Shown: positions 33,386-42,047 of the stretch, piece after piece
Position numbering within the stretch: position 1 is the stretch's first letter
Layout: every line of letters begins with the position of its first letter
From: Streptomyces hundungensis
GTDB taxonomy: Bacteria; Actinomycetota; Actinomycetes; Streptomycetales; Streptomycetaceae
Reading direction: 5' to 3'
Length of the DNA stretch: 64,000 nt
Assembly: GCF_003627815.1 (NCBI RefSeq)
Contig: NZ_CP032698.1
Location: forward strand, 1,488,001 to 1,552,000
Notes under the pieces: model-generated
What the model saw: the letters and a program-made list of their open reading frames with translations, nothing else
Database searches by the model: none
Told to the model about the DNA's origin: nothing
Position numbers and translations under genes: made by a program

Positions 33386-34696
33386 TCATCCGGCGACGTC
33401 ATCGCGCTGTCCCCGCTCGAAGTACGCCGCGAGGTCCGGGTCGAGCGCCGGCACCTCGCGCGGGGTGCCGCCCGTCCGCAGCGAGGCCGTGGCCTGGTAG
33501 CCGGCGGCGACCGCCATCCGGGCGGCGACCGGGGAGGTGTCGGTGAGGCCGCCGTCGCGTACGAAGCGCAGGAACTCGTCGACGATCAGCGGATCCGCCC
33601 CACCGTGCGCCTGGTCCCCTCCGTGCCCCTGGCTCCCTCCGTGCCCCTGGTCCCCGCCGTCCCGGACAGCGCCCGCGCCTTGGACTGCGGCCCCGGCTCC
33701 GGTTCCAGCCCCCGCCCCCGCTCCCGCTCCCGCTCCCGCCCCGGGGATCTCGTACGTCTCGTCCGGTTCCGCGCGGTAGCCGGAGCGCCGGGTGTTCCAG
33801 ACCTTCACCTGGCCGCCCGGGCCGTCGCCGAAGTTCTCCAGACGGCCCGCGTCGCCGATGACCGTGTAGTTGCGCCAGTAGTCCGGGGTGAAATGGCACT
33901 GCTGGTACGAGGCGAGCACCCCGTTGTCCAGGCGCAGGTTGAGCAGCGACACGTCCTCGACGTCGATCACCGGGTTGAGCGCGCGCTGGGTGTGCGGCGG
34001 CCAGTGGCCGTCCTCGGTGTACCAGTCCCGCGCCTTGGGTTCGCCGGGCGCCCGGCGGTGCGGGTTGGCTCCGTACACCATCAGATCGCCCATCGCCTGC
34101 ACGTCGCGCGCGTAGCCGCCGGCCAGCCAGTGCAGTACGTCGATGTCGTGCGCGGCCTTCTGGAGCAGGAGGCCGGTCGTGCAGCGGCGCTCGGCGTGCC
34201 AGTCCTTGAAGTACCAGTCGCCGCCGTACCCCACGAAGTGGCGCACCCAGATCGTCTTGACGGTGCCGATGGCGCCGCGACGGATGAGGTCGCGCATCAT
34301 CCGGACGACGGGCATGTGCCGCATGTTGTGGCCCACATAGAGGCGGGTTCCGGTGTCGCGCGCGGTGCGCAGGATCTCGTCGCAGCGCTCGACCGTGATG
34401 TCGAGCGGCTTCTCCACGAAGACCGGCTTTCCGGCGCGCAGGGCGGCGCAGGTCAGGTCGGCGTGGGTGTGGTCGGGGGTGAGGACGAGGACGGCGTCGA
34501 GGTCGGCCGCCCCGGTCACGGCGCGGTGGTCGGTCGAGAGGCGTGCGCCGGGAAAGGCAGCGCCGGCCTCCGCCCGGGCCTGGGGATCAAGGTCCGCGAC
34601 GGCGGTCACGGCGGAGCCGCGCCCGGGCCGGTGGGCCACCCGCGCGATGCTGCCGCGCATCCCGTAGCCGATGACGCCGATACGGAGGTCGGTCAT
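33386..34696 (-). CDS. Gfo/Idh/MocA family oxidoreductase with low-complexity insertion
   Basis: 436 residues from ATG 34696, RBS GAAGGAAG. The Rossmann fold starts RIGVIGYGMRGSIARVAH, and the family EKP motif is GKPVFVEKPLDITVERCDE. The substrate-binding region has HNMRHMPVVRMMRDLI, LLLQKAAHDIDVLHWLAGG and HFTPDYWRNYTVIGDAG. Between the catalytic body and the C-terminal VDEFLRFVRDGGLTDTSP lies an insertion of about 45 residues made of Gly-Ala repeats and then GGDQGHGGSQGHGGDQAHGG (DNA about 33600-33745). NAD(P)-dependent oxidation of a sugar or cyclitol is likely; substrate not known. Confidence 0.9.
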   Translation of the reverse strand: MTDLRIGVIGYGMRGSIARVAHRPGRGSAVTAVADLDPQARAEAGAAFPGARLSTDHRAVTGAADLDAVLVLTPDHTHADLTCAALRAGKPVFVEKPLDITVERCDEILRTARDTGTRLYVGHNMRHMPVVRMMRDLIRRGAIGTVKTIWVRHFVGYGGDWYFKDWHAERRCTTGLLLQKAAHDIDVLHWLAGGYARDVQAMGDLMVYGANPHRRAPGEPKARDWYTEDGHWPPHTQRALNPVIDVEDVSLLNLRLDNGVLASYQQCHFTPDYWRNYTVIGDAGRLENFGDGPGGQVKVWNTRRSGYRAEPDETYEIPGAGAGAGAGAGAGTGAGAAVQGAGAVRDGGDQGHGGSQGHGGDQAHGGADPLIVDEFLRFVRDGGLTDTSPVAARMAVAAGYQATASLRTGGTPREVPALDPDLAAYFERGQRDDVAG

Positions 34697-35871
34697 GTCA
34701 ACTTCCTTCGCTGCGAGCCGAGTTGTGGCCAGGGGGCCAAGGATGCGATCGAAGCGCGGGGAGGGCGAGGGCCCGGGTCGACCGGCCCGTTCCCCGCGGG
34801 GCGCCGTACCGGACCGGGCGGGGTTGTGACCCACCGCCCGGTGGCCGGATTCCTCACCACTTCCCCACACCTCCGAGCCCGTTACGGCGCACGCGGCGCC
34901 AGAGGTCACTCGGGCACCCCGCGTCCTGCTCCTGGGCCCGGTGTCCGAATGACGCTGCCACCGGTCCCCGGCGGGACCGCTCGCGAGGGCACGGCAGGGG
35001 AGGCGCTCGATTCCGTATCTCACGCTCCTCAACGCGCCCCGCGCCACCACAATGCACCGTTCACGCTGGTCCACACCCCAACGCGCCCTCGCCGGACGCA
35101 ACCAATTCCAGGGGCGACAGCCTCTCACCGACCCTTACATGGGCCCCCGACTCCCTTGCGCCGGGCGCCCGTTGTGGATCAGTCGGACGGGGAGGCGCCG
35201 TCCGTCGAGTCCGGTGCCGGGCCGCGGCGATGGCGCCCGGTTCGGTCCGCCACGGAGCGGAGTCGCTTCCGGGCCTTCGGGACGGCACTCCGCGCCGCCC
35301 GGTCCTCATGGAGAATCTCCAGGTCAGCGACGTGAACCGGTGGTCCGTGCCCGCCTCGTCCCGGCGAGGTGACGCCCTTGGGCGGAATGCGACCCGCCCG
35401 CCGCGTGGCCCGATCCGCCACCCGACGCCACCCCGGGTGCCGGAAAGTGCAGGTCGGTGGGGTGGCGCGGGGCCCGCTCGTTCACTCACACGTATGAAGG
35501 ACGGGCCGTTTTCGTCATTGTCGAAGCCGAATCGGTTCTGCACCTGTCCTCAGATGTCATGACCGTGTCCATCTGATTCCGCTTCCTGGCCCTCAGTGCC
35601 ACATGCCCACGAAACCTTTGCCGTTGTCATGTGGCGGAAAGTTGTGTGAAGGGGATGCAATCGACTGGGACCGAACAGGCCGGGACACACACAACACATC
35701 GCCATTACGTCGTCAACCCACCACCTTCTGGCCATAGTTGGCGAGAGTGGTGTAGCGGCGGAAGGCGGCTCACAGCATGAGGGGGTCGGCCTCTTCGGGA
35801 CGGGACCACTGCCGATGCACCACCTGCCGGGGCCTCCCGCGGCAGGCGTTTCGCGGAGGAGGGCTCGCGGG
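34697..35871. other. 1.2-kb gap with no supported gene
   Basis: Several frames are open on both strands (for example 34723-35562 plus, 35061-35543 minus), but their products are Pro/Arg/Ser-rich, lack any family motif and have no RBS. Base composition is somewhat lower in GC near 35560-35720, which may hold the promoter of the acyl-CoA dehydrogenase. A decayed gene is possible but cannot be shown. Confidence 0.5.
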
Positions 35872-37077
35872 ATGGACGGATACTTCAACAGCCGACTGCA
35901 CCAACAACTGAGGGAAGACGTACGGCACTTCGCGGAACGTGAGGTACGACCCCGGATCGCCGAGATGGAGGCCACCCGCACCGTCCAGTACGAGCTGTCG
36001 CGGCTCATCGCCCGGCAGGGCTGGATAGGCGCCACCATCAGCCCCGTCTACGGCGGTATGGGCGTGGGCCACCTGGGCAAGACCATCATCATCGAGGAGC
36101 TGTCCCGGGTGAGCGGCGCCATGGGGGCCATGGTGCAGGCCTCCCAGCTCGGCGTCGCCAAGATCGTGCACTTCGGGAACGAGGAACAGCGCAAGCGGTG
36201 GCTCCCGGCCGTCGCCGCGGGCGAGTGCCTGCCGACGATCGCGGTCACCGAACCCGAGTCGGGCGGCCATGTGCTGGGCATGGCCGCGAGCGCGGTGCGC
36301 GACGGTGACGACTACCTTCTCAATGGCCGAAAACTCTATGTGGGCAACAGCCATGTGGGCGATCTCCATGGCGTGATCCTGCGCACCGGACCGGGCTCCA
36401 AGGGCCTGTCGGCCTTCTTGGTCGAGTCCGACCGCCCGGGCTTCTCCCTGGGCGAGCACCGGGAGTCGATGGGCCTGCACGGCTTCAGCTTCGGCGAGGT
36501 GCGGTTCCACAACTGCCGTGTCCCCGCCTCCCATCGGCTCGGCGAGGAGGGGGACGGCCTCGCCGTCGCGTACTCCTCCAGCGTGCTGTACGGGCGGGCC
36601 AACCTCACCGCCGTCGCGCTCGGCATCCATCAGGCGATCCTGGAGGAGACCACCAGGTTCTGCACCGAGCGGATCCGCTACGGCAAGCCGCTGCACGAAC
36701 TCCCCAACATCAAAATCAAGTTGGGCCAGTTGCAGTCCCGGGTCATGACGGCCAGACTCGTCGCCTATCACGCGGTCCAGCTGCTCGACCAGGGCTTGCC
36801 GTGCGACGCCGAGCTCATGAACGCCAAGGTCGTCAACGTGGAGTCGGCACTGGACTCGGCGCGCAACGCCATGGAGATCCACGCCGCGGCCGGACTCTTC
36901 ACCGACCGGCCCATCGAGCGCTATCTGCGCGACGCCCACCACATATTCGCCCCCGCCGGCACCTCCGACGTCCAGCTGCTGCGGCTGGCCGAGGTGGCGC
37001 TGGGCACCGCGAAGGGCCAGTGGTCGCAGCGCCTCTCCGATCTGGTGCGCATGCGGGAACTGGCCACCGTCCACTGA
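35872..37077 (+). CDS. Acyl-CoA dehydrogenase family protein lacking the usual catalytic Glu
   Basis: 401 residues; ATG 35872 has GGAGGAGG ten bases upstream, so the start at 35815 is rejected. ACAD domains in order: N-terminal helices with GWIGATISPVYGGMGVGHLG, middle beta-domain with PTIAVTEPESGGHVLGMAAS and LNGRKLYVGNSHVGDLHGVI, and C-terminal helices with RYGKPLHELPNIKIKLGQLQ and IFAPAGTSDVQLLRLAE. The normal (Y/F)EG(T/S) catalytic Glu is Ala in APAGTSD. Orphan enzyme; related ACADs occur in secondary-metabolite pathways. No electron-transfer partner nearby. Confidence 0.85.
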   Translation: MDGYFNSRLHQQLREDVRHFAEREVRPRIAEMEATRTVQYELSRLIARQGWIGATISPVYGGMGVGHLGKTIIIEELSRVSGAMGAMVQASQLGVAKIVHFGNEEQRKRWLPAVAAGECLPTIAVTEPESGGHVLGMAASAVRDGDDYLLNGRKLYVGNSHVGDLHGVILRTGPGSKGLSAFLVESDRPGFSLGEHRESMGLHGFSFGEVRFHNCRVPASHRLGEEGDGLAVAYSSSVLYGRANLTAVALGIHQAILEETTRFCTERIRYGKPLHELPNIKIKLGQLQSRVMTARLVAYHAVQLLDQGLPCDAELMNAKVVNVESALDSARNAMEIHAAAGLFTDRPIERYLRDAHHIFAPAGTSDVQLLRLAEVALGTAKGQWSQRLSDLVRMRELATVH

Positions 37078-37089
37078 CCCCGGCCGCGG

Positions 37090-37118
37090 CGAGGACGGCT
37101 CAGAAGTGGCCGTCCTCG
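37090..37118. terminator. Hairpin between convergent ACAD and GAF genes
   Basis: 10-bp stem CGAGGACGGC (37090-37099) with GCCGTCCTCG (37109-37118), 9-base loop. It overlaps the GAF stop codon. Confidence 0.55.
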
Positions 37119-37669
37119 CGCCGGTGGATCTGCTCGACGAGCTCGGCCGCCATCGTCTTGATGGTTTCGAGCCCCGCCCTGCCCCAGGGCCGGGGCTCGG
37201 TGTCGACCACACAGATGGTGCCGAGCGCGATGCCGGTGCGGTCGATGAGCGGGGCGCCGAGATAGGAGCGGATGCCGATCTCGTCCACCACCGGGTTGCC
37301 GGCGAACCGCGGGTAGTCGCACACGTCCTCCAGGACGAGCGCCTTGCGGCGCACCACGACATGGGGGCAGTAGCCGTGGTCGCGCGCCATGATGCGGCTC
37401 ACCCCGCCGGCCGCGGCCGCCGCACCCAGGTCCGAACCGTTGTGGGTGCCGTTGGGGGTGTGCAGCCCCGCGAAGAACTGCTGGTTCTCGTCAATGAAGT
37501 TGACCATCGAGAAGGGCGCTCCGGTCACCGCGGCGAGCTTGCTGGCGAACTCGTCGAAGGCCGGGTCGGGCCGCTCCCCCATGCCCAGCTGGCGCAGCCG
37601 CTGGACACGGACCGGCGCTTCCCGGTCGACGGGGGTGAGCAACAGATGTCCGGTCGGGTCGTACGTCAT
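37100..37669 (-). CDS. GAF-domain protein, fifth gene of the conservon
   Basis: 189 residues from ATG 37669, two bases after the cvnD stop. One GAF domain: RLRQLGMGERPDPAFDEFAS, SMVNFIDENQQFFAGL, RIMARDHGYCPHVVVRRKAL, VCDYPRFAGNPVVDEIGIRS and YLGAPLIDRTGIALGTICVV. No kinase, cyclase or DNA-binding part. The single-GAF type binds small ligands or gases, or acts as an allosteric partner. Its place after CvnD suggests that it signals with the conservon GTPase. Some conservons carry a P450 at this position; here it is a GAF protein. Confidence 0.88.
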   Translation of the reverse strand: MTYDPTGHLLLTPVDREAPVRVQRLRQLGMGERPDPAFDEFASKLAAVTGAPFSMVNFIDENQQFFAGLHTPNGTHNGSDLGAAAAAGGVSRIMARDHGYCPHVVVRRKALVLEDVCDYPRFAGNPVVDEIGIRSYLGAPLIDRTGIALGTICVVDTEPRPWGRAGLETIKTMAAELVEQIHRREDGHF

Positions 37670-37671
37670 AG

Positions 37672-38292
37672 TCAGGCTCCATGGCTGGTGGCTGCCGGGA
37701 TGGTGGCGAGCAGATGCTGGACCAGGGTGACCAGCGTGCGGATGCCGGAGCTGCCGATGCGGGCGTCGCAGAGCACGACGGGGACCTCGGGCTTGAGGTC
37801 TATGGCCGCCCGCACCTCCTCCGGGTCGTATCGGTACGAACCGTCGAACTCGTTGACGGCGACGAGGAATCCGATCCCCCGCCGTTCGAAGAAGTCGACG
37901 GCGGAGAAGCATTCGTCGAGGCGGCGGGTGTCGGCGAGGATCACCGCGCCCAGCGCCCCCTCGGACAGCTCGTCCCACATGAACCAGAAGCGCTCCTGGC
38001 CGGGGGTGCCGAACAGATAGAGCACATGCTGGTCGTCCAGGGTGATGCGGCCGAAGTCCATGGCGACCGTGGTGGTGGTCTTGGACTCGATCCCCTCCAG
38101 GCTGTCGTGGGCCACGCTGACCGTGGTGAGGAGTTCCTCGGTGGAGAGCGGTTCGATCTCGCTGACCGCTCCGACGAAGGTCGTCTTGCCGACCCCGAAC
38201 CCTCCCGCGACGAGGATCTTCAGCGCGGTCGGGAACAGGTCCACGGCGGTCCCGTCGTCGGGCAGGGCGTCAAAGCCGTCGTCGTAGGCCAT
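37672..38292 (-). CDS. cvnD: Conservon GTPase CvnD
   Basis: 206 residues, MglA/Ras-like small GTPase of the conservon type. The P-loop is VAGGFGVGKTTFVGAV; the switch II region is LFGTPGQERFWFMWDELSEG (the usual DxxG Asp position is Phe-Gly-Thr-Pro-Gly); the base-recognition loop is VAVNEFDGSY (NExD). The start lies 23 bases inside cvnC, so translation is coupled. Conservons act as membrane-associated G-protein-like signalling complexes with the CvnA kinase-like sensor and CvnB. Confidence 0.93.
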   Translation of the reverse strand: MAYDDGFDALPDDGTAVDLFPTALKILVAGGFGVGKTTFVGAVSEIEPLSTEELLTTVSVAHDSLEGIESKTTTTVAMDFGRITLDDQHVLYLFGTPGQERFWFMWDELSEGALGAVILADTRRLDECFSAVDFFERRGIGFLVAVNEFDGSYRYDPEEVRAAIDLKPEVPVVLCDARIGSSGIRTLVTLVQHLLATIPAATSHGA

Positions 38293-38641
38293 CGAGCACT
38301 GCCTCCAGCAGAGATCGGTCGGTGGGGGTGTGTTGGAAGCGGGGGGCTCGCGCGGTCACCGCCCCGCAGTCCACCAGGTCGGACAGGACCACCTTGGTGA
38401 CGACCGCCGGCAGCCGTAAGTGCGCCGAGATCTCCGCCACCGAGGTGGGGCCCTTGCACAGGCCGAGGGCCTGTGAGTGCTCGGGACCCAGGAGCGTCTG
38501 GGGAAGGGTGCCGGTGGCCATGACCTGCGAGAGCAGATCGAGCGTCGCGGTCGGCCGGGTACGGCCGTTGCTCACCGTGTAGGGGCGGATCAACCGCCCG
38601 GCCGCGTCGTCGAGCCACGGCCCGTCCTGTGGGGCCGCCAC
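38270..38641 (-). CDS. cvnC: Conservon protein CvnC (DUF742)
   Basis: 123 residues. GTG start at 38641 with GAGGAG seven bases upstream and three bases past the cvnB stop. It contains RLIRPYTVSNGRTRP and LGLCKGPTSVAEISAHLRLP, then VVTKVVLSDLVDCGAV, the signature of DUF742 proteins with a winged-helix-like segment. The position between CvnB and CvnD is the standard conservon order. Confidence 0.93.
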   Translation of the reverse strand: MAAPQDGPWLDDAAGRLIRPYTVSNGRTRPTATLDLLSQVMATGTLPQTLLGPEHSQALGLCKGPTSVAEISAHLRLPAVVTKVVLSDLVDCGAVTARAPRFQHTPTDRSLLEAVLDGLRRRL

Positions 38642-38643
38642 GG

Positions 38644-39078
38644 TCAACTCCTCAGGCCGCTCGACGTCCCGGCGCCTTGCCGCGCCGGGGTGACGAGATA
38701 CGGCCGTACGCTCTTGACGAGCATCGCCATCTCGTAGCCGAGCACCGCCGCGTCGGCCTCCCGGCCGGCCAGCACGGCGAGACAGGTGCCGGAGCCCGCG
38801 GTCGACACGAAGAGCAGGGTGGAGTCGAGCTCCACCACGACCTGCCTGACCTCGCCCCCGTCGCCGAAGCGCGCTCCGGCGCTGCGGCCGAGCGAGTACA
38901 GCCCGGAGGCGAGGGCCGCCATGTGGTCGGCGCTGTCGGTGTCCAGGCCGTGGACGGACTTCACCAGGCCGTCGGAGGAGAGCAGAACCGCATTGCGGGT
39001 GTAGGGCACCCGCTGGACCAGTCCGCTCAGCAGCCAGTCGAGGTCCGAGACGTGTCCGGTCGGCGCATCGCTCGCCAT
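38644..39078 (-). CDS. cvnB: Roadblock/LC7 protein CvnB
   Basis: 144 residues. Roadblock/LC7 domain: DLDWLLSGLVQRVPYTRNAV, LLSSDGLVKSVHGLDTDSAD, HMAALASGLYSLGRSAG and LLFVSTAGSGTCLAVLAG. MglB-like proteins of this family act as GTPase-activating partners, here presumably for CvnD. Seven bases separate it from the CvnA stop. Confidence 0.95.
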   Translation of the reverse strand: MASDAPTGHVSDLDWLLSGLVQRVPYTRNAVLLSSDGLVKSVHGLDTDSADHMAALASGLYSLGRSAGARFGDGGEVRQVVVELDSTLLFVSTAGSGTCLAVLAGREADAAVLGYEMAMLVKSVRPYLVTPARQGAGTSSGLRS

Positions 39079-39085
39079 GGTGCAT

Positions 39086-41143
39086 CTACTCCTTGGAGTG
39101 TTCGGCGTCAGTTTCCGACTGGAGCGCCTGGGGGGAGGGGTGGGTCGACGGAGCCGGGTGGCTCTGCTGCGCCTCGGCGAGGCCGATGCCCCGCTGGAAC
39201 GCGGCCATCAACCCCGGGTCGTGCAGGGCGTGTTCGTCGTTCCTGCGGGGTTCGGGCGCGTCCCTGAGCTGGGGGACGAGGTGTTCCTGGCTGCGGCGCC
39301 GGGGCAGATCGGGGCGGCCCATGGTGCCGCGCACGGCTCCGTTCTGGACTCGGGGGGCGGTGATCAGCCGGGGTTCGGCGGGTTCGTAGGAGGTGCCGTG
39401 CTGGACGCCGGGGGACGCGGAGGCCGGGTTGGGCCGCTCCTCGTGCGCCGCGCGGACCGGAAGGGGCCCGTTGCCCCGGCCGGCCGTGGTCGGCTCGGCC
39501 ACATGCGTGCGGGGCGGGGGCAGCGGGTCCGAGCCGGGCCGCGCCTGCGGCTCGGGTTCGGGCCGCGGAGCCTTCTGGCGTACGGGTTCCTGATACGCGC
39601 GTTCCTGATACGCGGCTTCTTGATACACGGGCTCCGGGAGCGCGGGCTCCGGGAGCGGGGGCGCGAGGCGGACCGGTTCCTGGTGTACGGGCGCCGGTGG
39701 TGCCGGTTCCGGGTGGAGCGGGGCGATGGCGGGCGCGGACGCCGGGGCCGGGGCGGGCTCGCTCGCCCCGGTGAGCTGGGGCGCGGCTCCCGTCTCGGGA
39801 AGCCGTCCCGTGCCGTCCCGTACCGCGTCGTGCGCCGCCTCCGGCTGGGGGTGGCTCTGGTTGTTGAGGCCGTCCGGCTCGGCGCCCAACAGGCCCTGCG
39901 GCAGCACCAGTACGGCCTGGACCCCGCCGTAGATGTTGGTCTGGAGGCGCACCGCGATGCCGTGCCGGCGGGCCAGCGCGGAGACCACGAACAGTCCGAT
40001 GCGGCCGTCTTGCAGCAGGTGGGCGACGTTGACCTGGTCGGGGTCGGAGAGCAGCGCGTTCATCTTGTTCTGCTCGGTGACCGGCATGCCGAGGCCCCGG
40101 TCCTCGACCTCGACGGCGAGGCCCGCCGTCACGAACTGGGCGCGCAGCAGGACCTGGGTGTGCGGTGCGGAGAAGACGGTCGCGTTCTCGACGAGTTCGG
40201 CGAGGAGGTGGATGACGTCGGCGACCGCGTGGCCGCGCAGGGTGCCGTCGATCGGCGGGACCAGCTTGACCCGGGGGTACTGCTCGACCTCCGCGATCGA
40301 CGAGCGCAGCACCTCCGTCATGGTGACCGGGTGGGACCACTGACGGCGGGAGATGGCGCCGCCGAGGACGGCGAGGTTCTCGGCGTGCCGGCGGATGCGG
40401 GTGGCCAGGTGGTCGACGTGGAAGAGCCCCTTGAGCAGCTCGGGGTCCTCGACCTCGTTCTCCAGCTCGTCCAGGAGCTGGATCTCCCGGTGGACGAGGG
40501 ACTGGAGCCTGCGGGCGAGGTTGACGAAGACCTCGACCTTCTGTTCGTTGCCGACGCTGCTGGAGAGCTGGGAGGCCTGCACCACGGCGACCACGGCCGC
40601 GTCGTGCGAGCGGGTCAGTTCGTGTGCGAGCAGCTCGAACTCGTCGGCGCCCTGCGGGAGTTGGGCCGGCGTCCCGCGCGCGGGCGGCCCCTCGCCGCGG
40701 CGCAGCGCCTCGACGACCGTCCGGAGGTCGGCGGCCGAGCGGGCGCTGCCCCGGCGCAGCGCGTTGGCGCGGCCCAGCACGGTCTTGGCCGTACGGTCGG
40801 CGCCGATTCCCGCCGCGACCAGCGCGGCGATCGCGAGCCCGGCGAGGCCCGCGAGCGTGGCCCAGAGCCCCACCGAGGGGTGGCGGCCGGTGGAGTGGAG
40901 GGTGAAGGCGACCGCGGCCGCGCCGCACAGCACCGCCACGGTGGCGGGCAGCACGGCGGCGCGCAGCAACTGCGGCCGTATGCGGGACTCGGGCGACGGG
41001 CGCGGCCCGGGGGGCGCCGGAGCCCGGCCCGCCGGGGCGGAACGGGTGGCGTCGGAGGGGGACTGCGGCCGGGTGGTGGTGCGGCCGTGCCGTCCGCCCT
41101 CGCGGCGGTCCGGCCGCGCTGCGGGTGCGCGGAGATGAGACAT
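39086..41143 (-). CDS. cvnA: Conservon sensor CvnA (nitrate-sensor-like histidine kinase)
   Basis: 685 residues; ATG 41143 has GAGGA at the right distance, the ATG at 41170 does not. Order: Pro-rich cytoplasmic start, two transmembrane helices (LLRAAVLPATVAVLCGAAAV and LWATLAGLAGLAIAALVAAG), HAMP-like linker, dimerization helix FHVDHLATRIRRHAENLAVL, then an HATPase with LLAELVENATVFSAP, DRGLGMP and DGRIGLFVVSALARRHGI. After about residue 430 comes a 250-residue Pro/Glu-rich tail with YQEA/YQER/YQEP repeats. First gene of the conservon; probably the signal input. Confidence 0.92.
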   Translation of the reverse strand: MSHLRAPAARPDRREGGRHGRTTTRPQSPSDATRSAPAGRAPAPPGPRPSPESRIRPQLLRAAVLPATVAVLCGAAAVAFTLHSTGRHPSVGLWATLAGLAGLAIAALVAAGIGADRTAKTVLGRANALRRGSARSAADLRTVVEALRRGEGPPARGTPAQLPQGADEFELLAHELTRSHDAAVVAVVQASQLSSSVGNEQKVEVFVNLARRLQSLVHREIQLLDELENEVEDPELLKGLFHVDHLATRIRRHAENLAVLGGAISRRQWSHPVTMTEVLRSSIAEVEQYPRVKLVPPIDGTLRGHAVADVIHLLAELVENATVFSAPHTQVLLRAQFVTAGLAVEVEDRGLGMPVTEQNKMNALLSDPDQVNVAHLLQDGRIGLFVVSALARRHGIAVRLQTNIYGGVQAVLVLPQGLLGAEPDGLNNQSHPQPEAAHDAVRDGTGRLPETGAAPQLTGASEPAPAPASAPAIAPLHPEPAPPAPVHQEPVRLAPPLPEPALPEPVYQEAAYQERAYQEPVRQKAPRPEPEPQARPGSDPLPPPRTHVAEPTTAGRGNGPLPVRAAHEERPNPASASPGVQHGTSYEPAEPRLITAPRVQNGAVRGTMGRPDLPRRRSQEHLVPQLRDAPEPRRNDEHALHDPGLMAAFQRGIGLAEAQQSHPAPSTHPSPQALQSETDAEHSKE

Positions 41144-41424
41144 CGGCGTCCTCGGTGCGTGGGGTCCCATGGATCACTCTGGTGGGCCCAACGCGTCTGT
41201 TGTAAGGCCCACTTTGATCGTCGACCACTCACCGTAGTGTTCAATCCATCACCCTCGGTGTGCAGTTGGCAAACTTCCCCACGCAGCGTCCCGCTCTGGT
41301 ATGAGGCCTCGTACGGGGGACCGATATCGCGCGGCGGCCGAGGCGTGCCGACACGCGTTCGACGGGCGGTTTCGGGGCGGCCCGATCGACGCCGGCCCTG
41401 CCGCGGCCGCCCGTCCGTGGCGCG
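41144..41424. other. Intergenic region upstream of the conservon
   Basis: 281 bases that should hold the conservon promoter. It has moderately AT-rich segments at 41210-41280. No gene and no clear operator seen. Confidence 0.4.
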
Positions 41425-41856
41425 TCAGCGCGTCTTGGGGAAGGCCGCGCGCAGCCCGGATCCGTTGACGACGAAGGCGGTCGCGGCGAGCGTGAGGGCG
41501 CAGATCGTGTGCAGCGCGATGAACCACACCGGGAGGGTCCCGGGGATCACGTCGACGGCGACGACGGCGACGGGCACGACGACCGAGACGATCCGCACCC
41601 GCACATAGGCCCATCGCTTTCCCCGTGCGGCGAGCACCGTCAGCCAGTACGTCACGGCGGCGCTCGCGAGCACCCCGATCGAGCGGCCCCACATGAACGA
41701 GGTCACGGTGTGTCCGGTGAGGGCGCGGACCACGACCGTGATCAACACCCCGGCGCTCAGCGCGCCGTACGCCTTGACGATCAACTTGGTTGTGGTGAAG
41801 GCCTGTTCGTTGTCGTCGCGGAGGGGGCTGGGCGCGGTGCGGTGGGTGGTGTCCAT
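41425..41856 (-). CDS. Small four-helix membrane protein, unknown
   Basis: 143 residues from ATG 41856 (MDTTHRTAPS). Four hydrophobic segments: LIVKAYGALSAGVLITVVVR, IGVLASAAVTYWLTVLA, IVSVVVPVAVVAVDVIPG and WFIALHTICALTLAATAFVV. It resembles small Streptomyces membrane proteins located next to two-component genes, and is divergent from the histidine kinase. Function unknown. Confidence 0.75.
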   Translation of the reverse strand: MDTTHRTAPSPLRDDNEQAFTTTKLIVKAYGALSAGVLITVVVRALTGHTVTSFMWGRSIGVLASAAVTYWLTVLAARGKRWAYVRVRIVSVVVPVAVVAVDVIPGTLPVWFIALHTICALTLAATAFVVNGSGLRAAFPKTR

Positions 41857-42047
41857 GGTTCTCCTCGGCTTCCTGCTCGGTGTGGTGTCGACGTTAGGAA
41901 GCGCGCGGAAGGGCCGGTATGGGCCTGGACGCACGGCGGGGTGGGTCCAGACCCACTCCTCGGCTGGGAAGGGTCCTCATCGGTGACGGGCGGTGCAGAG
42001 TGGAGATCACCGAGCCGAGTGCACCGAGTGCGGGGAGAGGACAGCTC

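Noticed and set aside
34723..35562. 279-residue frame in the 1.2-kb gap
   Set aside because: No domain, Pro/Arg/Ser-rich, no RBS, and competing open frames on both strands.
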